Origin: Tomocerus qinae
Taxonomy: Eukaryota > Arthropoda > Collembola > Entomobryomorpha > Tomoceridae
DNA length: 64,000 bases
Direction: 5' to 3'
Assembly: GCA_020055645.1 (NCBI GenBank)
Contig: CM034546.1
Span: 60,388,001-60,452,000 of the forward strand
The notes below the pieces were generated by a model. That model searched no databases. It was not told the origin of the DNA and was given only the letters and a program-made list of their open reading frames with translations. A program made the position numbers and the translations under genes. Below, one piece after another: positions 10,423 to 20,599 of the stretch; the first letter of the stretch is position 1; each line of letters opens with the position of its first letter.

Positions 10423-11290
10423 TTGGTGATGACTACTACTTCCATGTTCGTTTGTGAAGCTTCTGTCTTACAACTTTGGGATTTAGAAGTCAATGGCATT
10501 CGGGACCGAATCGAAAAGGAAAATAAATTTGAACACGAAGAGAAAGCCAGACAACATTTTCTGGACACTGTGTCCAGGAAAGAAGATGGAAGATATGTGG
10601 TCAGTTTACCGTGGATTAACGGAAAAAGTAAAGTCCCGGATAACAGAAAAATAGCTGAGAAAAGATTGGAATCTACAACCAAAAAACTTTTGGCTCTAGA
10701 GAAATTCAACGAATATGACAAGATATTCAAGGACTGGTGTCAAGAGGGAATAATTGAGGAAGTAGCGGCTGGTGAGTTTAACCAAGATTGCCATTACATT
10801 CCCCACAGGGCAGTATTTAAACCTGAGAGTCTAACTACGCCCATTCGTCCTGTTTTCGACGCATCGTGCAAAGCACCGAGGACCCCGTCACTCAATCATT
10901 GCCTGGAGAAGGGACCTAATTTACTTGAATTGATCCCTTCTATCCTTTTGAAGTTTAGGGAAAAGAAAATTGGTCTACTTACAGATATCCGTAAAGCCTT
11001 CCAGATGATAGAAATGAAGGAAGACGATCGTGACTATGTGCGTTTCCTCTGGTGGGCCGATCTGAATCGAAGTGTTCACAAGATATACCGACATCGTCGA
11101 GTGGTATTCGGAGTGAATTGTAGCCCCTTCTTGTTAGCTGCTGTCTTGGAACACCTGCTTACAAATGTAAAGGAAGAAGATTTTCCAATGGCAGAGAAAG
11201 TCTTGAAATCGTAGTATGTTGACAACTTAGTAACTTCGGACACTTTGGAAGAAGCATCTCAAGATATGGTCTACAGAAATTTTAGCTTCA
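10423..11290 (+). pseudogene. pol: BEL/Pao reverse transcriptase
   Basis: RNA-dependent DNA polymerase core. Visible blocks: RPVFDASCKAPRTPSLNHC near 10846 (fingers), LTDIRKAFQMIEM near 10978 with the first catalytic Asp, RVVFGVNCSPFLLAAVLEH near 11098, and YVDNLVT at 11215. YVDN in place of YVDD is, to my knowledge, normal in part of the BEL clade, so it is not by itself a dead active site. A TAG at 11212-11214 interrupts the frame directly before YVDN. A further frameshift lies near 11280, after which LASAKMELREWEGG (the thumb-side motif) continues in another frame. Confidence 0.9.
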
Positions 11291-12146
11291 GCTAAAATGG
11301 AATTAAGGGAATGGGAAGGAGGTTTTGTGGAGAAGTCCGGAATCGGCCCAATTCCAGGGTGCGGATTGGATTTTGGCAGAACCATTTCACAAGGATTTGG
11401 AAAAGAGACCACTTCTGTTCTAGGATACAAGTGGAATAAATTAGAAGATAACTTGTGTGTCGATCTGGAACTGGAGAAGTTGCCTGTGAACTTAAGCAAA
11501 AGAACTGTTCTCATTTGTCCAGAAAATATATGATCCGGTTGGATTTACGTGCCCTGTCACGCTACCACCTAAATTGCTATTACAAAAATTGTGGGAAAGT
11601 AAAACTGGCTGGGATGACGAACTTGACGAAGATCAGAAGAATGAATTTTTGCAGTGGTGTAATCAACTACATCTTCTTCGACAAGTAAGTGTCCCAAGAA
11701 ATGTAAGTGGAGGTAATTCGAATCAGTGTGACTGGAAGATTCATACTTTTTGCGACGCAAGCCAAGATGCCTATGCTGCTGTCGTATATCTCCGTGTAAA
11801 AAATGAAAAGGCAGTCTCTGTACAGTTGCTGATGGCCAAAGCTAGGGTGGCCCCTCTGAAGAAACCAACAATTAATAGGCTTGAATTATTGAGCTGCTAC
11901 ATTGCAGCTATTCTCACAGACTCAGTGAAAGAGTCATTGAATCTTGAAGACGTACCTGTGACTTACTGGAGTGATTCGTCGACAGCCTTAGCTTGGATTC
12001 GAGGAAATCATGAATGGGGAACTTGTGTCGGCAACAGAGTGCGAACAATTTGTCAACTAAGTGACCCGCAAGACTGGAGACACGTCCCTGGCGTGAAGAA
12101 TCCTGCTGATCTTCCCTCCCGTGGTTGTAGTCCACCCAATTATTAG
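11291..12146 (+). pseudogene. pol: BEL/Pao pol: RT connection and RNase H-like domain
   Basis: VLGYKWNKLEDNLCVD near 11419 is the conserved LGxxW-D block. After a frameshift near 11510 the frame runs from DPVGFTCPVTLPPKLLLQ (about 11533), a typical BEL connection motif, to WESKTGWDDELDEDQK. It continues into an RNase H-like domain with FCDASQDAYAAVVYLR near 11749, INRLELLSCYIA near 11872 and YWSDSSTALAWIRG near 11965. It ends in DWRHVPGVKNPADLPSRG near 12073, then a TAG at 12144-12146. Acidic residues at the Asp-Glu-Asp positions (CDAS, RLELL, WSDS) are present, so the domain itself looks undamaged. Confidence 0.88.
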
Positions 12147-12628
12147 CGTCAAAGTGGTGGGAGGGTCCAGAGTGGCTGAAAGCACCAAGAGAGGAATGGC
12201 CCTGTGAAGAAACACCCATCAATGAAAATGAAGTTGTGGCGGAGAAAAGGAAATCGTCTTCGTCAGCTTTGCTCAATATCCATTCGGATGAAAAGGAAAT
12301 TCCTTGGTACTGTAGTAAAAGTACATTTAGGAAAAACATAATTGCTGTTGCGTGGCTCCGAAGATTTATTAAATACTTGGCTAAGGATCGTAATCAACCG
12401 ATAGAAAGAAGTAGACTGACCTCTGAAGAAATGGAAAGTGCAGAGAAGTGTTTACTTCTGTTGATACAAAAGGAGACTCTACCCATGAAGGACAATGTCA
12501 TCGTAGGAATTCAAGTGTTCCGGAAGGAAGATGGATTGTTACGAGTGAAAACCAAGCTGGATAATCGTGAAGATGCTTTTGGGTTCCGATATCTTGTCCT
12601 TCTTCCCTTCAACCGATCCTACCCCTAA
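12147..12628 (+). pseudogene. pol: BEL/Pao pol linker before integrase
   Basis: Sequence between RNase H and integrase, in family-typical order: KWWEGPEWLKAP near 12152, WLRRFIKYLAKDRNQP near 12352, LTSEEMESAEKCLLLLIQKE near 12418 and FRKEDGLLRVKTKLDNRED near 12519, then a LLPFN motif cut at 12622 by the TIR element. The equivalent LPFN motif reappears at 13185 beyond the insertion. Confidence 0.82.
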
Positions 12629-13180
12629 TTGGCATACACTTTTTGGCATAAAATAAAAAAATCACTTCTTGGCATAAAAACTCGCTTTTTGGCATAATTT
12701 TTTTCTCCTTATTGGCATAAAAATATGTTTCACTAATTGGCATAAACTATAGGAGGATACGAAGTATCCTCCGATATGATGATACACACACAAACAGTAA
12801 GTTAGGAGGTAAGAAATAATTCGGAGAACACCTTAGCACGGATGCTTGTGGGCAAATTTCCGAACAAGAAGAACAAACAAGTTCAGCTATATGACAAAAT
12901 GCTGCTAAAAATTGTTAAAAATCGTTCTAATATGAGCTATTCGGAGTGGATATATACTTTGGCGGATAAACTTTGATTTTTATAATTTATCTTGATAACT
13001 GGATTCGGTATTTTCATTGACACTGCAGGCTATACATTACACATTTTTTGACTGAGTATTATGACTATTATTACTAATTCATTATTAATTGTTTGTTCAA
13101 TAAATTTATGCCAATAAAGTATGCCAAAAAGGATTTTTGAAAAAAATATTTTATGCCAAAAAGTGTATGCCAATTAGGGG
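12622..13180. mobile_element. TIR element with TTGGCATA subterminal repeats
   Basis: A 34-bp perfect terminal inverted repeat beginning CCCCTAATTGGCATACAC (12622-12655 and 13147-13180). The octamer TTGGCATA, or its complement, recurs about six times in the left end and four in the right: a pattern of repeated transposase-binding-like sites. A perfect 9-bp-stem hairpin (GGAGGATAC GAA GTATCCTCC) lies at 12752-12772. The element interrupts the BEL pol frame. The flanking words CCCTTCAACC (12605-12614 and 13186-13195) are duplicated but set back several bases from the inverted repeats. Confidence 0.8.
12842..12976 (+). CDS. Small ORF inside the TIR element
   Basis: 44 codons, ATG to TGA, between the inverted repeats. 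It is basic (KFPNKKNKQVQ) with a C-terminal helix-like YSEWIYTLADKL. It may be a leftover end of the transposase gene of an autonomous relative, but I do not recognise the family and the length alone is not significant. Confidence 0.2.
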   Translation: MLVGKFPNKKNKQVQLYDKMLLKIVKNRSNMSYSEWIYTLADKL

Positions 13181-13184
13181 CACT

Positions 13185-14020
13185 CCCCTTCAACCATATA
13201 CTGGTTGATCAACTCATTCTGGAGGTACACATTAAATACAAGCATGCAGGAGCTCAGTTCTTAATTGGTAAGCTTCGTGAAAATTACTGGATAATCTGGA
13301 GCAGTCAAGCAAGTAATAAGTAAGTGTGTCGCCTGTCGTCGTTTTGACTGTAAGAAACCTAACGTTGTCCCAGTACCACTACCCGAAGAGAGAGTGGCGA
13401 CTGCGAAAGTTTTCGAAAACATAGGGATTGACTTTGTTATTTACCAAAGACGGACGAAAAGCTTGGATTCTACTGATAACATGTGCAGTGTACCGACCGA
13501 TGTGTACACTTGGAACTGGTTGTGTCACTCAGCGCTGACTCGTTTATGGATGCTTTCTCCCGCTTCACTGCAAGACGATGAAGACCTGCTGTGGTGTTCA
13601 GTGATAATGGCACCAATTTTGTTGGTGCTGAAAATGCATTAGAAGAACTAGACTGGGAGAAGATCCAAACGGAATACGCGATGGAGAAAATGTAGTGGAA
13701 GTTCAATCCACCTGCTTCCTCGTGGTGGGGTGGATTTTTTGAAAGAATGGTCCGGTCGGTGAAAGCTCTGCTGCTGGGGACCTTGGGGAAATCCAAGTGT
13801 CCAAGCTGTTTGAAAAGTTACAGACTAGTATCGTTGAAGTAGAGGCGGTTATCAATGGAAGGCCCCTCACTATCGTTACCGAAGATCCTACTGATCTAAT
13901 CCCATTAACTCCAGCTATGTTTTTACACGAGATGACCTACCCTGGAGTGACTGATCGGGAGCTACTGGAGGAAAGTGGTTTCCAGAAATTACTAGTAAAT
14001 CGAAGACTTTTTTGGATTAA
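13185..14020 (+). pseudogene. int: BEL/Pao integrase
   Basis: DDE-type integrase, frameshifted in several places. The N-terminal zinc-binding region includes HIKYKHAGAQFLIGKLRENYW near 13231 and the Cys pair CVACRRFDC near 13328. Core: the first Asp in NIGIDF near 13420, YLKDGRKAWILLITCAVYR in another frame near 13443, SDNGTNF near 13604 with the second Asp, and WWGGFFERMVRSVKALL near 13724 with the catalytic Glu. LQTSIVEVEAVINGRPLT near 13812 and the TPAMFL motif near 13911 follow, as is usual. A TAG near 13693 and at least three frameshifts break it, but all three acidic residues are still readable. Confidence 0.88.
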
Positions 14021-14023
14021 ATC

Positions 14024-14239
14024 AAAATGCGCTTCCGGAAGGAGTATTTATCCCTGCTAATACAACGAGGAAAAGAGAAGCCTGTCCGAAAATTTCATGT
14101 CGGTGACGTCGTTTTACTCGGATCGGATGACAAAAAGCATTGGGAGTGGCCTTTGGCAAGAATTTTGGAGCTGATTGCGGGAAAGGATGGACATGTGCGC
14201 GTCGCCAAAGTGAAGACATTAAAGTTATTTAAGACATAA
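14024..14239 (+). pseudogene. BEL/Pao DUF5641 C-terminal domain
   Basis: RFRKEYLSLLIQRGKEKP, then FHVGDVVLLGSDDKKHWEWPLARILELIAGKDGHVRVAKVKT in one frame from about 14027 to the TAA at 14237. This matches the pol C-terminal domain of BEL/Pao elements nearly end to end and marks the end of pol. It sits one frame away from the preceding integrase segment, which ends in a misframed tail at 14058-14060. Confidence 0.85.
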
Positions 14240-15522
14240 ATCGAGGGATTCGTTAATATTCAATAAATATAATACGTAAAGTAAAAGGTCATTTTAAATT
14301 AGACAAAATGTTTTCAGGAAACTATATAATTTAGATTACAATTATTCAAAGTGTAAAAAAAGCAGTAATATTACAATAATATGATTGCAATTAATATAGT
14401 TACAGTAACATATACGGCAAGGTGCCTTTTTTATTGGCTGCCGTAAGTTAAATAATGTAACAATAAATTTGCAACTCCTTGTCACATAAGAGATAGTAAA
14501 TTTAAGTGGTAGCTGCAGAAAGACCTGTATTAATTGAGTGTATGAGTATCTAGGTCAAGGAACTATCAGAAAAAAATACGCAATTTTCCGCCTGTAACAT
14601 TAATCAATCAAAATCCAATTAAAATTAATTGGATTTTGTGTAGTTTAAGCCAAATTTCAATTTTTTTTGTTTACTGTTAGTGTAAAAGAAATTAATAGTA
14701 CCCCCTACGGAGGGGTATAGAAATCTGTGGGTATATTACTAAAATTTCAATGACAATTAAATCGCTACTTTATTAAACCGTTTTCACGAGAATGTGAATA
14801 TCAATTATGAATTTAATTTGTTGTTTATGACGAAATTGGTTTTTAAATTATTTGTAAAAGGAGTAGAGTACTAAAATTTCCATACTAAAAACAGCAAGAT
14901 GTGCACTTCCGGCAGTCATTCAGTAAGGGACAGGTACACAGGTAAGTAGGTATAGTAATCAATTAACACAGGTGATATTTGTATTCATATGTCACCGAAA
15001 GATACTGTTATCGAATTATTTTAACATGAAGGTATCTATATATTAATAGGTAGTCAGATAAGCTTCTGAGCTTACCTGTAATTAAGGTAAAATGATATAC
15101 AAGTAATAGGATTTAAGAAAAAGCGGAATATTGACCAATAATTATAAAATACCCTGTATGTATGCTGATTGAAACTAAATATAAGTATAACCTCTATATC
15201 GTTATTTTGTTTTTAAAAAGGTTAATATGATGAAATGGTCTTTTAAGTATATTTTAATATTCTACTCTCCTTTTGCCTTTAATACTTATCCTGATGTTTA
15301 ATAAAATTAAGCCGTAATGGTATGAATAGAGTTGCGCACCTGTAATTATCTTTTTTGTCAACACCAGTGTTATTGATATAAATAGTCAAAATTACATAGT
15401 TGTAGTAGATTAAACCAAATAGGCAATGAAAATAAAGTGTAAGATTAATGGTTTAGTAACCGTATAATAAATGAGAGATAGTAACTACGATAGCCTAATA
15501 CTAACATCTAATAACACAACGT
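14240..15522. other. AT-rich spacer between BEL/Pao element and satellite
   Basis: No gene recognised and no second LTR found. It contains a perfect 14-bp-stem hairpin at 14609-14638 (CAAAATCCAATTAA and its complement around AA) and a GC-containing imperfect palindrome TACCCCCTACGGAGGGGTA at 14699-14717. Confidence 0.5.
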
Positions 15523-15690
15523 ATGCAATTCAGCATGGGATAAGTACATTACAGTAATTATTAGTTAATACAATTCGACACATAAACATGTTATTCATAA
15601 ACATAATTCACACTTGGTTGTTATTCATAAACATAATTTACACATAGTTGTTATTCATAAACATGATTCAAGTGCGAAGTACTAGGACTA
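15523..15690 (+). repeat. Decayed left edge of the satellite with a local triplication
   Basis: Monomer sequence (GCAATTCAGCATGGGATAAG, then the TTAATACAATTCGACAC region) appears with the intervening several hundred bases missing. TGTTATTCATAAACATRATT then occurs three times in about 85 bp (15589-15670), where a normal monomer has it once. This is typical of an array edge escaping homogenisation. Confidence 0.8.
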
Positions 15691-17376
15691 AATAGTGTAA
15701 CATAAAATCGCACAATAAAATCACTTTATAAGATTTCTTACATAAATATTAAGGTAATTTGTTTACGAAAATACTTTGTATATTAATTTAGCCAAGGCGT
15801 ATATTGATAGCAATAATGTTTGCCATTGTGTAACCCTAAATTCCATTTAATATAAGTAATGCAATTCAGCATAGGATAAGATGGATATCGTTTAGCTGAA
15901 GTGTTTGCTTTCCTTCGGTCGATTATCACAGCATTACTAGATATTTAATACTGGGATTTTCGAAATTACGCTGGACAATATTTTTACATGCTTAAGTTTA
16001 CGAACATTAGTATTGCATAATTATTGACATTATTGGTCGCCTCCCGCGATTCTCAATCAGGGTATCAGTGTACTGCAGTACATTCCCAACATGGATCGGA
16101 TATTTTTGTGGTTTTATTTATAATCTAGAATCTTTATAGTTTGTGGATACAATCGGCGCCAAATCAATAAAACAATGATTTGTTTATGCATCACGCAGCA
16201 AAAAGTGGCATAGCTAAACTTGTAGTTAAATAACTTGTAAAACTCTAAATCAATACATGTAATATTCCACATTTATCCACTTTATTAGTGCTACACAGCT
16301 TACTACTAAATTTGAATCGTCTGCACATATTAGTATTTCAATTTGTACCTATATTCTAAAAGGAAATTATTATCATACGTAAATGATGTATAAGTGCAAA
16401 ATCCAAATATTTGTGCATTTAATTATTGGTTAATGCAATTCGACACAATATGAAGATAGTTGTTATTCATAAACATGATTCAAGTGTCAAGTACTAGGAC
16501 TAAATAGTGAAACATAAAATCGCACAATAAAATCACTTTATAAGATTTCTTACATAAATATTAAGGTAATTTGTTTGTGAAAATACTTTGTATATTAATT
16601 TAGCCAAGGCGTATATTGATAGCAATAATGTTTGCCATTGTGTAACAATAAATTCCATTTAATATAAGTAATGCAATTCAGCATAGGATAAGATGGATAC
16701 CGTTTAGCTGAAGTGTTTGCTTTCCTTCGGTCGATTATCACAGCATTACTAGATATTTAATACTGGGATTTTCGAAATTACGCTGGACACAGAAAATAAT
16801 TGGTTCTAAACTGTTTGACAATATTTTTACATGCTTAATTTTACGAACATTAGTATTGCATAAGTATTGACATTATTGGTCGCCTCCCGCGAGTCTCAAT
16901 CAGAGTAACAGTGTACTGCAGTACTTTCCTAACAGGAATCGGATATTTTTGTGGTTTTATTTAAAATCTAGAATCTTTATAGTTTGTGGATACAATCGGC
17001 GCCAAATCAATAAAACAATGATTTGTTTATGCATCACGCAGCAAAAAGTGGCATAGCTAAACTTGTAGTTAAATAACTTGTAAAACTCTAAATCAATACA
17101 TGTAATATTCCACATTTATCCACTTTATTAGTGCTACACAGCTTACTACTAAATTTGAATCGTCTGCACATATTAGTATTTCAATTTGTACCTATATTCT
17201 AAAAGGAAATTATTATCATACCTAAATGATGTATAAGTGCAAAATCCAAATATTTGTGCATTTAATTATTGGTTAATGCAATTCGACACAATATGAAGAT
17301 AGTTGTTATTCATAAACATGATTCAAGTGTCAAGTACTAGGACTAAATAGTGTAACATAAAATTGCACAATTTAAC

Positions 17377-17670
17377 GTTGATATGTACAGATAATTAATG
17401 TACCATTGACCAAATGACCAAATATGATGGAAATGCATATTATCGTTCGGGATGGCCACATTTCGCTTTTCGTTAATCTGCCAAATATGAAGGACATTTG
17501 CCTGGGGGTTATTAGTTCAAGTTATCTAATCAGTATTACTTTATGAAAATAATAATGATGGACATTATCAATATGCCATACTTTAATAAATGTTGCGAAC
17601 TTAAAAATCAAAACCTTTAATCTATTTTTTGTATGTTTTAATGAGTTCTTTTTCAACCTCTTCCCTTGCA
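17377..17670 (+). repeat. Long-monomer-specific segment (first of 13, plus edge copy)
   Basis: The segment begins GTTGATATGTACAG and ends before CACTTTATAAG. Starts: 17377, 21847, 25504, 28322, 31140, 33119, 35937, 38755, 40703, 41838, 43813, 45761 and 46893, with a diverged copy near 50541. Short monomers read CACAATAAAATCACTTTATAAG across the same point. The extra segment is linked to flanking variants (GTGTAACATAAAATTG before it, TAAGTTAATTTGTTTATG after it). Confidence 0.9.
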
Positions 17671-20599
17671 CTTTATAAGATTTCTTACATAAATATTAAG
17701 TTAATTTGTTTATGAAAATATTTTGTATATTAATTTAGCCAAGGCGTATATTGATAGCAATAATGTTTGCCATTGTGCATTCCTAAATTCCATTTAATAT
17801 AAGTAATGCAATTCAGCATAGGATAAGTATGGATATCGTTTAGCTGAAGTGTTTGCTTTCCTTCGGTCGATTATCACAGCATTACTAGATATTTAATACT
17901 GGGATTTTCGATATTACGCTGGACAATATTTTTACATGCTTAAGTTTACGAACATTAGTATTGCATAATTATTGACATTATTGGTCGCCTCCCGCGATTC
18001 TCAATCAGGGTATCAGTGTACTGCAGTACATTCACAACATGAATCGGATATTTTTGTGGTTTTATTTATAATCTAGAATCTTTATAGTTTGTGGATACAA
18101 TCGGCGCCAAATCAATAAAACAATGATTTGTTTATGCATCACGCAGCAAAAAGTGGCATAGCTAAACTTGTAGTTAAATAACTTGTAAAACTCTAAATCA
18201 ATACATGTAATATTCCACATTTATCCACTTTATTAGTGCTACACAGCTTACTACTAAATTTGAATCGTCTGCACATATTAGTATTTCAATTTGTACCTAT
18301 ATTCTGAAAGGAAATTATTATCATACCTAAATGATGTATAAGTGCAAAATCCAAATATTTGTGCATTTAATTATTGGTTAATGCAATTCGACACAATATG
18401 AAGATAGTTGTTATTCATAAACATGATTCAAGTGTCAAGTACTAGGACTAAATAGTGAAACATAAAATCGCACAATAAAATCACTTTATAAGATTTCTTA
18501 CATAAATATTAAGGTAATTTGTTTGTGAAAATACTTTGTATATTAATTTAGCCAAGGCGTATATTGATAGCAATAATGTTTGCCATTGTGTAACCCTAAA
18601 TTCCATTTAATGTAAGTAATGCAATTCAGCATAGGATGAGATGGATATCGTTTAGCTGAAGTGTTTTCTTTCCTTCGGTCGATTATCACGGCATTACTAG
18701 ATATTTAATACTGGGATTTTCGAAATTACGCTGGACACAGAAAATAATTGGTTCTAAATTGTTTGACAATATTTTTACATGCTTAATTTTACGAACATTA
18801 GTATGGCATAAGTATTGACATTATTGGTCGCCTCCCGCGAGTCTCAATCAGAGTAACAGTGTACTGCAGTACATTCCTAACAGGAATCGGATATTTTTGT
18901 GGTTTTATTTAAAATCTAGAATCTTTATAGTTTGTGGATACAATCGGCGCCAAATCAATAAAACAATGATTTGTTTATGCATCACGCAGCAAAAAGTGGC
19001 ATAGCTAAACTTGTAGTTAAATAACTTGTAAAACTCTAAATCAATACATGTAATATTCCACATTTATCCACTTTATTAGTGCTACACAGCTTACTACTAA
19101 ATTTGAATCGTCTGCACATATTAGTATTTCAATTTGTACCTATATTCTAAAAGGAAATTATTATCATACGTAAATGATGTATAAGTGCAAAATCCAAATA
19201 TTTGTGCATTTAATTATTAGTTAATGCAATTCGACACAATATGAAGATAGTTGTTATTCATAAACATGATTCAAGTGTCAAGTACTAGGACTAAATAGTG
19301 AAACATAAAATCGCACAATAAAATCACTTGATAAGATTTCTTACATAAATATTAAGGTAATTTGTTTGTGAAAATACTTTGTATATTAATTTAGCCAAGG
19401 CGTATATTGATAGCAATAATGTTTGCCATTGTGTAACCCTAAATTTCATTTAATATAAGTAATGCAATTCAGCATAGGATAAGATGGATATCGTTTAGCT
19501 GAAGTGTTTGCTTTTCTTCGGTCGATTATCACGGCATTACTAGATATTTAATACTGGGATTTTCGAAATTACGCTGGACACAGAAAATAATTGGTTCTAA
19601 ATTGTTTGACAATATTTTTACATGCTTAATTTTACGAACATTAGTATTGCATAAGTATTGACATTATTGGTCGCCTCCCGCGAGTCTCAATCAGAGTAAC
19701 AGTGTACTGCGGTACATTCCCAACATGGATCGGATATTTTTGTGGTTTTATTTAAAATCTAGAATCTTTATAGTTTGTGGATAAAATCGGCGCCAAATCA
19801 ATAAAACAATGATTTGTTTATGCATTACGCAGCAAAAAGTGGCATAGCTAAACTTGTAGTTAAATAACTTGTAAAACTCTGAATCAATACATGTAATATT
19901 CCACATTTACCCACTTTATTGGTGCTACACAGCTTACTACTAAATTTGAATCGTCTGCACATATTAGTATTTCAATTTGTACCTATATTCTAAAAGGAAA
20001 TTATTATCATACGTAAATGATGTATAAGTGCAAAATCCAAATATTTGTGCATTTAATTATTAGTTAATGCAATTCGACACAATATGAAGATAGTTGTTAT
20101 TCATAAACATGATTCAAGTGTCAAGTACTAGGACTAAATAGTGAAACATAAAATCGCACAATAAAATCACTTGATAAGATTTCTTACATAAATATTAAGT
20201 TAATTTGTTTATGAAAATATTTTGTATATTAATTTAGCCAAGGCGTATATTGATAGCAATAATGTTTGCCATTGTGCATTCCTAAATTCCATTTAATATA
20301 AGTAATGCAATTCAGCATAGGATAAGTATGGATATCGTTTAGCTGAAGTGTTTGCTTTCCTTCGGTCGATTATCACAGCATTACTAGATATTTAATACTG
20401 GGATTTTCGAAATTACGCTGGACACAGAAAATAATTGGTTCTAAATTGCTTGACAATATTTTTACATGCTTAATTTTACGAACATTAGAATTGCATAAGT
20501 ATTGACATTATTGGTCGCCTCTCGCGATTCTCAGAGTAACAGTGTACTGCAGTACATTCCTAACAGGAATCGGATATTTTTGTGGTTTTATTTAAAATC

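Larger units (their letters stand above)
7027..14239 (+). mobile_element. BEL/Pao LTR retrotransposon, degenerate, no 3' LTR seen
   Basis: Order on the plus strand: probable 5' LTR, tRNA-Trp primer site, gag with DUF1759, zinc knuckle, A17-type protease, reverse transcriptase with YVDN, RNase H-like region, integrase and DUF5641. That order is diagnostic of BEL/Pao elements. It is broken by two in-frame stops and a SINE in gag, a stop just before the YVDN motif, frameshifts near 11280 and 11510, a TIR element at 12622-13180, and more frameshifts in the integrase. After the DUF5641 stop (14237-14239) I find no sequence resembling 7027-7397 before the satellite starts, so the 3' LTR is missing or beyond recognition. 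Confidence 0.92.
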
